Assembly (NCBI GenBank): GCA_963576475.1
Contig: OY754981.1
Location: forward strand, 11,840,869 to 11,904,868
Direction: 5' to 3'
DNA: 64,000 bases
Source: Molanna angustata
Lineage: Eukaryota > Arthropoda > Insecta > Trichoptera > Molannidae
Part shown: piece after piece, positions 42,401 to 57,300 of the stretch
Position numbering within the stretch: position 1 is the first letter of the stretch
How the letters are laid out: every line of letters begins with the position of its first letter
The notes under the pieces: generated by a model
The model's database searches: none
The model's input: only the letters and a program-made list of their open reading frames with translations
What the model was told of the DNA's origin: nothing
Made by a program: the position numbers and the translations under genes

Positions 42401-45400
42401 GGACTAATGTATGTAATTTGTCCTTTAAGAACTTTTACGGCTCTCTCTAAAGCAGGAATGAGTGCTTATTGTTGGTGTTGTTGCTAGTCCTGATAATTGA
42501 ATTTGGTGCAATATGCAGTGTTAACATATCAGCTTCTCTGCCTGTCTAATAATAATTAATAATAAAAATAATAATGAATATTAAACAGCATAACTTACTT
42601 TTTTGCCTTCCTTCCTTTCAAACAATGGTACTTTATACCAAGACGCCATAATAACTCGTATCTCTCTGAGGTTTTCTTGAGCCTTTTGCATTCTACGCTG
42701 AAGGTTTCCAACCAATTCATTAAGTTCTTGTAAATACTCCCACAAATCTGAGACAAATTATAATAAATAGACATAATTTTCAGAACATTTTTATATAAAA
42801 TCAAAATTATTTTGTTAATAGTAAAACGAGAAACATACTCTCTGAATTCCAATTCAATTCTGTCTGTCCTTTTATGACCTTTCTGTCAATCTCAAGGAGC
42901 TCGGCTCTGACCAAATCAAACTCAACCTTCTGACTTCCTTTCCTTATTCTATTGTACCATTCAACAGTGTTTTGAAGATTGATTCGATACTGTCTTAAGA
43001 TGTCATCTCTTTCATACAGCGCTAGTCCGTCTTCGGGAATCAGCGGAAGCAGTTCTTCGTTGCGTCTCAAATAATGAATCTCTCGTAATATAGCAACCAA
43101 CTAAAACATATATGTGAATAAATATATATTTTTTATTTTCACAGTAAATAAAATAGGTTCAAAAGGGTTTCTTACTTCGGGTTCAAAATTAAGTATCAAT
43201 TCTTGGCTGTCTGTCTTCCTTGAAAGAATACACTTTTTTAAGCTGGAGTGAACCACTGTAGGTATTCTCAATGCCCAATCTCCAAAGAAAAGCTTAGCGA
43301 ATGTGTCAATTTCTTTCATCAGATATTCGTACTTTTCAAATATTATTAGTGCACGTGGACATTCCGTAATTCTAGAATAAAAATAAAAACATTTAATCTT
43401 TTTACTATACAACTTCATAAAAACTTATTCATACCATCATGGCATATTCCACAATGTGGGGTAACCAGCAACATGCTTTTTGCATTACCTTATAAAAGGA
43501 GGCATGTCACATACGTGTAAACCCACACTCCATCGTCGTCTCACCTAAAAAGGCAACACCCAGAATGGATGATGAACCTCATTGCTCAACTATATGAGAA
43601 ATTATGTTGCCTCTTGTATTTTCGATTACCATCCGGCTTTCTTTATATAAAAGATATAAAAGAGAAAAGCAATTGGGGTTTCACTGAGTTCACAAATCCA
43701 GGCCCACAAGCACAGGCGACCAGAGAACCAGCCAGTCACCGACTAACCTCCGACTGATACTCCACTCCCCTGCGAAATCAAATCCAATAGGACGCGGACA
43801 ATGCTGCTTTTACCATCATATCCAAAAGTTCTTTTATTTACCTCTAAGGAGATCTAGGTCCTTAAAGTAATAATATAAAGACTCCCACCTCTACAGAATA
43901 TTTGTGCTATAGCCTTTTTGAACTGTTTTATCTACCAGTTCCTTGTACTTGTTTAGCTTGTATTGGTGGTAGTCAACTCCACATAAATAACTCTTTTAAA
44001 TGAAAGAGAGTATATTGTCAAGAGATGAGATGCAGATCTCCTTTGGAAGGGTATATCTCTCTGCTCTCGTTTTCATCAGGATATTCCAGTCATCTGACTT
44101 CCTAATTATTGATACTTATTTCTTTGTTGTAGGACTGACTTCTTGTATCGGTTTTACAAATGTTACAACTGACCGTTTCCGTGTGGTCAATCCTTTGATG
44201 GCCCTTGCCACTGCAAGGTTGGAAGCCTCTCTCGCAATTTCAAGCAGCTTATTTACCTTCCTTCCTGTAACGCTACCCTGCAGCCGGCCCAGATGCCCAA
44301 ATTTTTACCGTAAGTTTTAAATAACAATATGAAATATATATAGTGACATTCTTACGGATGTTGTAACGCACGAAAGCTGGTAATGGGAGCAGTTGCTCTA
44401 CTTCTCACAGAATCAACAAACAGTAACCCTCCAGATATAGACGGCATAAAGAGGTCCACTTCCATTCGACCATACTTCTCCAACTTTGCCATCTGATCAT
44501 CAAAGATCATCTGCAAATTATAATTTACACACAATTATCCATTTGAAATTATATTAAAGAGAACCTTTGGCCTCAAATAATTTCATATATATAAATAAGT
44601 AATTAAAACACTTTTTATTTATTTATTACCAAAACCCTGAAAGACCTCAGATTCACCGGAGTGACGATTTCAAGAGATACACAAGAAACACATGGATGTC
44701 GACAGCTCAAGACTGGTTGATAAGGAAAGGTATGGAGGAGGTCTACATTCAGGATAAAATGTCAACAGGTTAAAGGAGATTAATTATTCATGGCCATAGC
44801 TATTTCACCAATACTATGTGTATTTTAAATAGTATTCTACAAATTAAATATATTTTTTATTTTAATAAAATAACACACTTACTTGACAGACATCCATTTC
44901 CTCTTCTAACATAACAAGAATGTCGGTATACTTTGCAGTAAATTCATCTTTGATAAGTGCTCTATCAAGAACTGAGCCAACTATATCAATTAGCTACAAA
45001 ATAAAATCAATATTTGAAAACACATATTATGGTCTTACTTACTATTTGCAATTTAATTTAAGCTGACACAAAGCCAGGTTTTTGTATGGCCGAAAATGAC
45101 TTAGCATTGGATTAAACTCGTATTTTAAATAGTAAGTAAGGCCCATAGTGTATTAAGGCAGATTATAGATACTGCCTATAGGACAATCATTTCAGACCAA
45201 CTAAGTAACATGAAAGCTATAATAGTAGGTACTGTGTTTGTAGATTTGATCAAAAAGTATATTTTTAGACATAATTAGCAAACTAATCAAAGCAATGCAT
45301 AATTGAATAGTGAAATTAGAGAATGCAGGAGAAATATTTGATTAAATAAAATCAGTAATGAACCAATTTCATTTTTAGAAAATTATAATATTTCGATTTA

Positions 45401-48400
45401 TTACAATAACGTAACAGATCCGATTTAATAATACATGATAAAAATAAAAAATAACATACATTTGCGACGTAGCTATTCCAAATTCTTATTATATTATAAA
45501 GTCTTTTGATGAAAAAATTAGAAAATACACCGCTTTAGGCAACGAGATTAAAAGACTTTGGCATTCTCGTAAAATAATAATATTACCGTTCTATATTTCA
45601 GCCACTGACATTATTCCAAAATCGTTAATCCGTAATTTAGAAATTATAGATTTATCGAAAAACTTAATAATAAAAATGCAAAAAACGGTAATAATGAATA
45701 CACGTAGAATCGTTAAAGATTTTTTAAATGTTAATATTCAGGAATCTATGGGGTTGATAGGTAGTATAAAGACCTCCTCAGAGCCTAATCCTTTGATATG
45801 TTAAGTATCTGGATGGGTGAATTACTCCTAATTGAAAACTTAATGATGCGTTTGCTGCATTATATTTTGTTTTCTTGAATAATTTACAATTTACGCATTG
45901 ATCTGCTAATTCTTTTGAGGAAGTGCATAATGGTAATAATAAGAATTGAGTGTTATTATTTGTAGTGCTTAATTATTATTAATATTATTAGTAAATCGGC
46001 CAGCGCCGTAAGAAAAAAAATACATTATTACTATAAAAAGTTATTTCAAAGTCTTTCTCATTGTATATATGTTAAAGAATGAGCTAATGGATTCTGTGTG
46101 AATTAAAACCACAAATAAAATTCAAAGATTAATCTGTCTAAAACACAAAATTATTAATAATTATATTATTATTATTATATACCTTAAACATTGACTCTAA
46201 ATTAGCACAATTGTCAAAGGATTCGCACAATATTGTTGCCAATTTAGTATCCAGAACGATGATTTCATTTTGAAAAGCCTGAAAATCATCTATGAAAGTG
46301 TCATCATCAGGATCCAGAACATCGTAAGTTTTAGACGCAAAGGCAGTGAACAAAGAACTGAATTCCTGAGAAATGGCAGCTATTCTGGCACTCAACTGAC
46401 GACCTTTGATACCTCCAATTTCGATCTTTTCCAATTTCATGAACTCCAATACAGTATGAAAGAACAACTGAAAACATAATTTAGATATACCTACTTGTAA
46501 TTATTCTAAAATAGTCCGTTTTAATTTACAAAATACTTATTTTTATTGACAATAACATCTCAATAGAGACAAATTTGGGATATTATAGAAGAACCAGGAA
46601 CTCGACACCTACAGGGCTTACGACCTGTCATCGGCTGGTTTACGTGATCACTTTATGCGCTTGTGCAACATTCACCAATTTTGCATTCCCTTATCAATGT
46701 AATTTTTGTAAGTTCTATATATTTGAATAAAGTGTAAACAATTCACCTGAGTAATACGAAACTATACTATTGCCATCTATGAGGTAACGAAGAAACCTTT
46801 TTCTTTGTAACGCCATCTATTGAGAAATTAGTTTCTTTGTAAACAATGAAAGCAACAGTCCTTTTCATGAGGTGACGGTGTTTAGCACAGATGTCACCCC
46901 TGAACTGAGCCAGAAATATTATTTCATTTTTGGCTTGTTTACCTACATGTACCAATGTGAAGTTTCATTAAATTGGTACGTTACATGTACCAATGTGTAG
47001 ATGGCAATAGTATAGTTTCGTATTATTCAGGTGAATTGTTTACACAATATTCAAATATATATAGAACTTTCAAAAATTACATTGATAAGGGAAAACTCAA
47101 TAAAGGCATAATTGGTGAACGTTGCGCAAGCACATAAAGTGATCACGTAAACCAGCCAATGACAGGTCGTAAGCCCTGTAGGTGCCTGAGTTCCTGGTTC
47201 TTCTATAATATCCCAACTTAATCTCTATCGAGATGTTATTGTCAATAAAAATATCATTTGACTCCGGACAAGGAAAAAAATCCAATGTTTGCATATATGC
47301 AATTAAAAATATATTCAATTTAATATATTTATTTTATTTTTATTAAAACAAAACTGATTATTATTATTGAATAAAATTAATACACAGATGAATAAGTAAT
47401 AAAAAATACCTGTATCGTTGTGAGTCTGTCCAAAAATTTATTCATTCTTTCAAAGACTACATTAGGATGAAACGTCCAAAGAACAGGTTCAGATTCCTTG
47501 AAGTATGTGGGAAGGATTTCCTTATGATGATCGAAAACAGAACGAAATTTTCGCAATATGGTCACAGTTAAATTTATTCTCTGTTTAGCTTCATCGATAT
47601 CACTGTGAAACAACGTTGTCGGATCTAGAAACCTTTTTGCCTGAAACAATTACACCAAATCAATTTTTTTATAAATTAATAAGTAAAGAATAGTGACTGA
47701 TTGTTTTGCTGCTAGATAAATGCATCTGCATCTTAACAAAAAAATATTTTGATGCTGGCATACATTTTTCCATTAACTATACTAGCAGCAATTGTATGAT
47801 TACATTTTACAGTTGGACTCTCAGTATGTAATTGTTGACAGCTAAGCGTAGGGGACAAATCTGGTACTTCATTAAGTAGGTAAATACAATGCTGTACACA
47901 ATGAAGTATAGATTGGTGGCTGTGCCTTATTAAAAAAAAAAAAAAATGAAGTATAGCATTTGTTCTCTTACACATAGCCCCCAAGTCAAATTGAAAACGC
48001 TGTTCGTTTTCGCCAAGCGCTAATTTTTTTTGTATGGGATTTGACGTTTGTTGTTTGTTATTGTAGAAAAAATTTCTACAACAAACGTCAAATCCCATAC
48101 AAAAAAAATTAGCGCTTGGCGAAAACGAACAGCGTTTTCAATTTGACTTGGGGGCCTAGTTGTCAATATTTTGATGGAACTTAATGAAATGTCCAAAAGT
48201 CAAAATGACCCTCATAAGTTGCCACGAGTACAGTGCATTTTTGTACATATGTACAAAATATATTTAAATATATAATGAGGATCACACCAATGATATTAGT
48301 ATAAATGTCAAATGACATACCACTATACACTGCACTCTCTATGGCAGAGGTTCCCAACCCTGTGCCCGCGGGCACCATGGAACGATTTGTATATGCCCGC

Positions 48401-51400
48401 CACTATTCGACAGAGACAGAATTTTTTCATAAACATTAATTAAAAATGTGAATTATTTTTATTTATTTGTTAGAGTTTTAATTTTTTTTTGGGTGCCTAG
48501 GTTTATTAAATACATTTTTGCGATATTGTATGTATGAGTGATTCTTTTGCTGACAGTAGGTACTTGTCGTTTATGATTGTTTGCTAACAGGATTATCGCC
48601 ATACTCTCATAATTAAGTGAAGTTATGTCTATTAAAAATAGGTGGTGCCCGCCACCCTACCGATATATTATAATGTGCTCTAGAGTACAAAAAGGTTGGG
48701 AACACCTGCTCTATGGCATGGGCACAATCTTCTTGTGTAATAGAAATATTTTTTTTAATAGGAAAAGGTATGTTATGTTAAAAAATGTTTCTTGATGAAT
48801 CAATAAATTACAAAGTTCCTTGACTATGATACCTGATGAATAAATAAATTACAAAGTTCCTTGAGCACGATAACTGATGTATAAATATATTACAAAATAC
48901 CATGAATATGTTACCTGATGAATCAATAAATTACAAAATTCCATGAATATGTTACTTGATGAATCAATAAATTACAAAGTTGCTTGATTATGATACCTGA
49001 TGAATAAATAAATAAGAAAGTTCCTTGAGTATGATACCTGATGAATAAATAAAATACAAAGTTCCTTGAGTATGATGAATAAATAAATTACAAAATTCCA
49101 TGAATATGTTACCTGATGAATCAATAAATTACAAAGTTCCTTGAGTATGACCATCAACCTGGATGAATGGCAATAATATTTAGACTCAGACCAAACTAAG
49201 CACAAAATATGAAACATCGGCCTAAATAAAGGTATTAGCTCAGAGAAGTCGGTATCTTCGAGACCTTGGAAATGTTTGGCCAGTCCTTTAAGATGTACAT
49301 TAATGTCTCTGGCTTCAGTCAACGCTGAAAAAGAAAATTATTGTATCTAAAAATCTAAATGTATGTTTTTATATTTAAATTGGAGCTTCTTGCTACTGTT
49401 GAAGACCTCTTAAAGGAAACATGAAGACAAAAGATAAGATATACAAGAACGGAACAAGAAGCTGAGGACATCTAAGAAAAAGATGGTTAGATCATGCTAA
49501 TGATATCCAGAGCGAAACATAAAAACCACAATGGACATAGACGGACATATACGAGACGATGCATGAATGTAATCGGGTGATACAAAATATCAATAAACTG
49601 TAGTACCACAGTATATGGGTTCAGATTCCATTATAATTATCTAGATGATTCTAAATAAGTTAAAAAGATTGGATGTACACATGCTCACCCCCGACAATAT
49701 TCCGAAACAGGTTTCTAAAACATGGAAAATATGCAGAATCAGTGATTTCCAAAATCACAGCCATACATCTTACTCTTTCACTGCGAAGTTGATCATAAAT
49801 GTAGTTCAAATTGGTAAGACGTGATTTCCAAAATTCCATTTCTAAAAACGGAAAGAAATATAGGTAGATTAAATTAGTAACATAAGTAAACATTAGAATT
49901 TTGCGAATCTGAAGTATTACATTATTGCTCTATACTAAGTGACTGTTAGAAATCAGAAAACAATGGCTCTTCATTGAACTATAATGTTCTGTAGCTCTTT
50001 TAACAGAACATTAAAATAATAAAACCAATCATTCTCCAAGAATAAAATATACAATTTTTCTGGTTCAAATAAAACTGGCTTTAGTTTACTAATAAAAAGT
50101 CAATGAAATTTAGGATTCACGGTAAATTTGAAAAGCTTTTAAACTTAAAACAAGGTTTTTTTATCTCAAAAATAACTTACTGCGCAAACTAAGATCTTGA
50201 AAGAAAAACTTTGAACTGTGAAGTTGAATTGCAAATGAAAATTGGTCTTACACATATTTCAGTTTTAATAAGTGGATTACTTGAGTAGTTATTAAAATAT
50301 TTAACGCATTTGCTATTATTCCAGCTTTTAAAATATTAATATTTATAGTGAATAGTGACAGCAAAGTATATTTTAAACTTCGAAACATTATTCAAGTTGC
50401 CAGAATAAAACAAATGTCACATTAATCAATCATCAAATAATCACTTTTTTTAACGGTTTGACTAATGGCAATTTAATTGTTTTGTATTTTTTCCGCTCTA
50501 TTTTTTAAACATTTTATAATATATTTTGAAATTTCACAAGTCATCTGAGACTAAACCAAACTAAATTAACCCCACAAGACCAGTAATATTTTGGCTCATT
50601 AAAAGCCTACGTTATAAATTTTATTTAATTTGAATGTGAATGAGTTGAGTGATCGATCTACAACTTATATTTTAAAGTACAATCTTATACAATAAACGGA
50701 AAACCCATTCGTTTGTTGCCGTTGATTCATGATAAAATAAGCACATTGCACATTATCCTGTTCGGAAATCGCATAATCAAAGATGTTATAAATCGCTTGC
50801 CTGAAACCGGAGTGGGGTTAGCCCCATGGTTGAATGCATGAGCCGAGTCTTCCTGCATGACGTCATTGATCTGCGTGGCCCACTTGATGACGACACCTTC
50901 AATGGCGCTCTTCAGGTATAGATCCACTTCTCCTCCTTGGAGCAAAGACTTCTCTACTTCGTGGACTCTCTCCACTCCCACAGGCATCGGCAACACAGTC
51001 TGCCCGTTCACTTGACCCTTCACCTAAAACATTTTATTTTTCGACGATATTTTTGTTAGTGATTCAAGACCAATATCATTGTTCTACTATGAGCTTTATT
51101 TATTTATTTAACACTTTTTGAACAAAATATATAAAAATGCATTGTACAAATGGCGGACTTATTCCCTGGAGGCAATTTCCTCCAGTCAACCATTTTTAGA
51201 AAATAAGTAACACGAACAAATTAATTTTCGGCATTATAAGCTAAGATATCGTCAAACTTCTTGAAAAATCACGTGAACTGCACGGAACACAAATTTATGT
51301 TTTTGCTTGATTGGTAGTTTACGAAAACCATCTCCCTCTTCACCGAAAATTATCAAGATATTTTATCATTATCTATACCTAAAGGCTTATAAAATGTTTC

Positions 51401-53154
51401 ATTTCCACTGAGGAAGAAAATACGTATACATATTATATACACATATACCATCACGCTGTGTCCCTCACGACCCCCTCACGGAGAAGGCAGAGGGAACCGA
51501 ACGCCACATTTTCCTATCTTGACACATATTCATCGCCTCGTCAACATTCATACATATTCAAGCTTCCTATATTTTCCACCTTTCAGAATATCGTTTACAT
51601 GGTCGTGCCATCCTTTTCTTGGGCGACCCCGACCTCTTATTCCATTCCTGTCCGTCTTGTATATTTTCACGTCGGGTGATCCTCATTCATTATTTCCAAG
51701 TGGCCAAACCATCTCAATGTGTTAACTTCCATTCTATTAATTATATCTTTCTTCGTTTTACATTCTTTCCTTGTGTACATTTTTGAAATCATATTTTTTT
51801 TTCAGAGTAGATACCTAAAATCAGCCATTTTTTTGACCAGTTTATGGCGTTTTACACCCTTTTCATTAACTTCACATGTCTCTTATTCAGTCTGTACTGG
51901 AATTTTGCAATCGATTTTCAAATAACGTACCGACCAGTTAAAGCTCAGAAACTTTCACAATTTGTATATTTTCGATGACTATAGGCCGGTATTACAGTCT
52001 CAGTTTAAGAGCTAAACTCAAGTTTTACTAAAACATAGCGTACCTATTACAGTGTTCGTTTAGGCCTAATCTTCCCTCAAATACGTCACTAAAACGTCAA
52101 AAATGCATGTTAAACTTTCCAGCTGGATTAATTTTGATATTTTGATAAACAACTGCTATACATGTTGCATAATATTCAGGCGTAATTTACATCGCTATTA
52201 GATCGATTTAGAAACTTTGAAAATAGTGTCCTTGTTCTCCTTCATTATATACTTGTCTCATGTGTTGGTAATTTCATCATTGACGAAAAGGAGACCATTT
52301 TTTTTACTTTTTGATGTCACCTGCGATTTATTTACAAAAACTCGTCAAACCAAAGGCCATTGTCAAATGTCTAGACCAACAGACTGAACAAGCTAAAATA
52401 TAATACCTAGACTTATGAGGGCATATAAACCTAAACTACCCAATTTCAAATAAAATTCCTCAAATATGTTAAACAGTGTGTTTCTAGAAAAATAAACTAT
52501 TTTCAAAAAAGTATTTTCAGCATTTGTCTAGTGAATGTTCGTCACACAATTTTAAAATTCACCATTATATTCCCATAAAAAAAACACATTTTAAATATCC
52601 TTTTTTCAGCATCTTTTATAATTACTCCATAGAAACCTATGTGTGGTAGAGAAATAAATCTTGCATATGCTCAAAGAGTGTATAAAATCAAATTGAATGA
52701 CCTATATACTTTTCTCATTTCAATTCAAGTTTGTTCTTAAAATGCAAAAGAAGCAACAATTTTTAAGTTTCCGATAATTTAAATCACGCATAAACCATTT
52801 TAAGTCAACATTCGGACAAAAAAACTTTTTATATTTTGGTTTTAAATTGTTCAATAAAACACTAAGACAAAACAGTTACTTGAAAACATTTCAACATCAC
52901 ATCAACAGACATCAAAATTTGGATTAAACAAAAGGCCAGAGATTATCCAACTGTCGATTTGTTCAGGAGAACTTTGTTCTCTTAACATATCGACAATGTA
53001 TCAAGCCAGAATACGCGAGAATTGTATGGAGAGGTCTACTTTTTTCACGGCTTTTCCAACTTTGAAGTCAAAAAACACCAACTTAGAGGCTTCGCAGCAT
53101 ATATGTTCCATACACGGATTTACTCAGAATTCGGAGTAGAACATTTCGTGTGTC

Positions 53155-53222
<68 letters not shown>

Positions 53223-54302
53223 TGTGTGTCTGTGTGTGTGTCCGTCCCCCCCTTATAACTTTTGATCCGCTCAATTTACAGAGCCTAAAATTTCAGAATA
53301 TATAAACAGTTACAGGCCTACAAAACTTTTATACTCGGAATTTTGAATTTTTGTTTCAGTCAGGGGTTATCAACTTTTGAATTTTTATTTTATTTTTCCA
53401 TATATCTCAGAAACCATAAACGCTAGAACGCTGAAAATTGGTACAAACATAGACAAATACAAAATCTCAAATTAGTTTTTTCAAAAAAATTCCAGGGTTT
53501 CTCAAACATTTTTTATTAAGAAAAGTATTTTTTTTATGATAAATTTATGAGTTTAACTGCCTATATTTCCATTTTTTTTAAATATCGAAAAAAGCTGAAA
53601 CACCCCAACTAGATAATTTAATTTTATATAAAAAATATTAACATTGTAGCAGTACATCTCAAATTTTTTTTAACAATTTTTATAAAAATTGAATTTAGTG
53701 ACGACATCGCTTCATACAATTTGTATGGTCGTCACCTATACACAATATCAAAGAAGACTTAATAGTTTGATACTTCATCTCTAAACATACAATATACATA
53801 TACCATCATGCTGTTTTCATATTCCGGGTAGGAAAAAAAGACTGACCTCCATACTATCCTATCTTGACTACCTAGGTACATGTGTTGTATAGAAAACTAA
53901 ATATCATAAAATAATAAATAATTTGTATTTATGGGTTTGGTACTTATTCTTCAACTATACATACTATCGCTGTCGACAGTTGGATCCCATGTGTTACATG
54001 CAACTAGTACTTATAAAAAATAATTAACCGTCTGATTTTCACCAATCAAATCATATTTCGGATTAAATAAAAGGGGAGAGATTATCCAACTGTCGATTTG
54101 TTCAGGAGAACTTTGTTCTCTTAACATATCGACAATGTATCAAGCCAGAATACGCGAGAATTGTATGGAGAGGTCTACTTTTTTCACGGCTTTTCCAATT
54201 TTGAAGTCAAAAAACACCAACTTAGAGGCTTCGCAGCATATATGTTCCATACACGGATTTACTCAGAATTCGGAGTAGAAAATTTCGTGTGTCTGTGTGT
54301 GT

Positions 54303-54339
<37 letters not shown>

Positions 54340-57300
54340 TGTGTGTGTGTGTGTCCGTCCCCCCCTTATAACTTTTGATCCGCTCAATTTACAGAGCCTA
54401 AAATTTCAGAATATATAAACAGTAACAGGCCTACAAAACTTTTATACTCGGAATTTTGAATTTTTGTTTCAGTCAGGGGTTATCAACTTTTTAATTTTTA
54501 TTTTATTTTTCCATATATCTCAGAAACCATAAAAGCTAGAACGCTGAAAATTGATACAAACATAGACAAATACAAAATCTCAAATTAGTTTTTTCCAAAA
54601 AATTCCAGGGTTTCTCAAATATTTTTTATTAAGAAAAGTATTTTTTTTATGATAAATTTATGAGTTTAACTGCCTTTTTTTCCAAAACTTTTACAATTAT
54701 CGAAAAAAGCCGAAACACCCCAACTAGATAATTTAATTTTCTATAAAAAATATTAGCATTGTAGTAGAAGATCTCAATTTTTTTTAACAATTTTTTTAAA
54801 AATTGAATTTAGTGACGACATTGCTTCATACATTTTGTAAGGCAGTCGCCTATACACAATATGTAAGAAGACTTAATAGTTTGATACTTCATCTCCAAAC
54901 ATACATACAAACCATCATGCTATATTCATATTCTGGGTAGGAAAAAAGGACCTTCCTCCATACTATCCTATCTTGACATACATACCTACATATGTTGTAT
55001 AGAAAACAAAATATCTGACAATATTCAATAATTTGTATTTATGGGTTTATAGTTTGGTACATATTCTTCAACTATACATACTATAGCTATCGACAGTTGG
55101 ATCTCATGTGTTACATGCAACTAGTTTAATGGTCCATTCTGTAGATATACTTGTTATTTCTTTCTTTGAAAATGGCATGAAACTATTTCCCATTACAGTA
55201 TACTAAACTAGATACCTATAGATTACATTATCCTATTCGATTCAAAATATCTTCATGTTCAAATAACATAACAAACATTGGAAGAATCCCGCGGCAGTAA
55301 AATATTTACTTTACAATTTCATTATTGATATTATGACTTTTACTGTTTTTAAAATGTCTAATATCTAAAGGTTTGTTGGATAACGACGCAATAAAAATGT
55401 CTGTACATTTTATGTACGTTAGGTTTGTTATAATCGAAATTATATACACAACTTTCACATAATAATAGTACTATATTCTATGAACTTACAGTATAGAAAA
55501 TAATTGGTAATATGTAAAATATTTAAATTTTTTAGGCACCTATATCAGTTGTGAACAAATACCTATTATATATTATTTTCATTGAATTTTTTTTTACTGT
55601 GATATAAAAATCGTAGGTATATGTTACCTACTTTGTAATAAGTATGGTTTACAATATATATTTATCGTTCTTCTATTCCTTTTTAGCCATTGTTCTTGTA
55701 TATTTGTAAATAATTTTATTTTCCACGTTTGGATGATGATTGATGATAGAGGTAAGACTCATATTGATGATAGAGGTCAGACTCATATTGATGATACAGG
55801 TCAGACTCATATTGATGATAGAGGTCAGACTCATATTGATGATAGAGGTCAGACTCATATTATATATATTCTTTAAGTAAATTTCTCTTTGACTTTAACA
55901 TCCTTAAAAACTCCTCCTTCCTCCGTTGAGAAGTCACGCCATCCTTGCGGAATGAAGAACGCTTTATATATGTAATATACATCGCCATCCCCGAGATCAA
56001 AGCCAATCTTATCCACGATTTTTTCAATATGTAAGTATAAGTTTTCATTAGGCTTTGTCTGTAGACCAAACATCTCAATTTTGGTCTACAGTACGTTTTT
56101 CCTTTATTACATATTTTTTTTAATATTAAACTTACCTGATACACAGTACTTTTCAAGCTGTGGACATGTTTCTTGATATCTTGAGCCACTATTGCAGGCC
56201 ATGAAGCATGATTCAGAGGATTGGACAACAGTGGTACAAATATCTCATCCACCAGTGTTGCTAGCTGGTCGATTGTCTTCGGAGCCAGATCCCCTAGAAG
56301 AAAAAGCTTCAATATGAAATTTGGTTCATGTGAATATACAATTTTTTTTTAAATTTAGTTCAAACGAAAACTCCCTGCGTAAGAAACAAAAGGTTTCAAT
56401 CTTCTTTTTATAATAACTACTAGTGAACACCCGGCAAACTTCGTATTGCCTGTATAATTAAAAATTGTCCTCCATAACCACCCGTCGCTTCAGACTCTTC
56501 AATACCTCCCATCCCTTCAGTTCTTCCCGTCCCTTCAGTACCTTCTGTCCCTTCAGTACCTCCCGTCCCTTCAGTACCTCCCTCAGTTACTCCCGTTCCT
56601 TCAGTTACTCCCGTCCCTTCAGTTACTCCCGTCCCTTCAGTTACTCCCGTCCCTTCAGTTACTCCCGTCCCTTCAGTTACTCCCGTCCCTTCAGTTACCC
56701 CCGTCCCTTCAGTTACTCCCGTCCCTTCAGTTACTCCCGTCCCTTCAGTTACTCCCGTCCCTTCAGTTACTCCCGTCCCTTCAGTTACTCCCGTCCCTTC
56801 AGTTACTCCCGTCCCTTCAGTTACTCCCGTCCCTTCAGTTACTCCCGTCCCTTCAGTTACTCCCGTCCCTTCAGTTACTCCCGTCCCTTCAGTTACTCCC
56901 GTCCCTTCAGTTACTCCCGTCCCTTCAGTTACTCCCGTCCCTTCAGTTACTCCCGTCCCTTCAGTTACTCCCGTCCCTTCAGTTACTCCCGTCCCTTCAG
57001 TTACTCCCGTCCCTTCAGTTACTCCCGTCCCTTCAGTTACTCCCGTCCCTTCAGTTACTCCCGTCCCTTCAGTTACTCCCGTCCCTTCAGTTACTCCCGT
57101 CCCTTCAGTTACTCCCGTCCCTTCAGTTACTCCCGTCCCTTCAGTTACTCCCGTCCCTTCAGTTACTCCCGTCCCTTCAGTTACTCCCGTCCCTTCAGTT
57201 ACTCCCGTCCCTTCAGTTACTCCCGTCCCTTCAGTTACTCCCGTCCCTTCAGTTACTCCCGTCCCTTCATTACCTCCCGTCCCTTCATTACCTCCCGTCC

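Noticed and set aside
53083..53274. His/Thr-rich and Cys/Val-rich frames
   Set aside because: Translation of the TG microsatellite in both directions.
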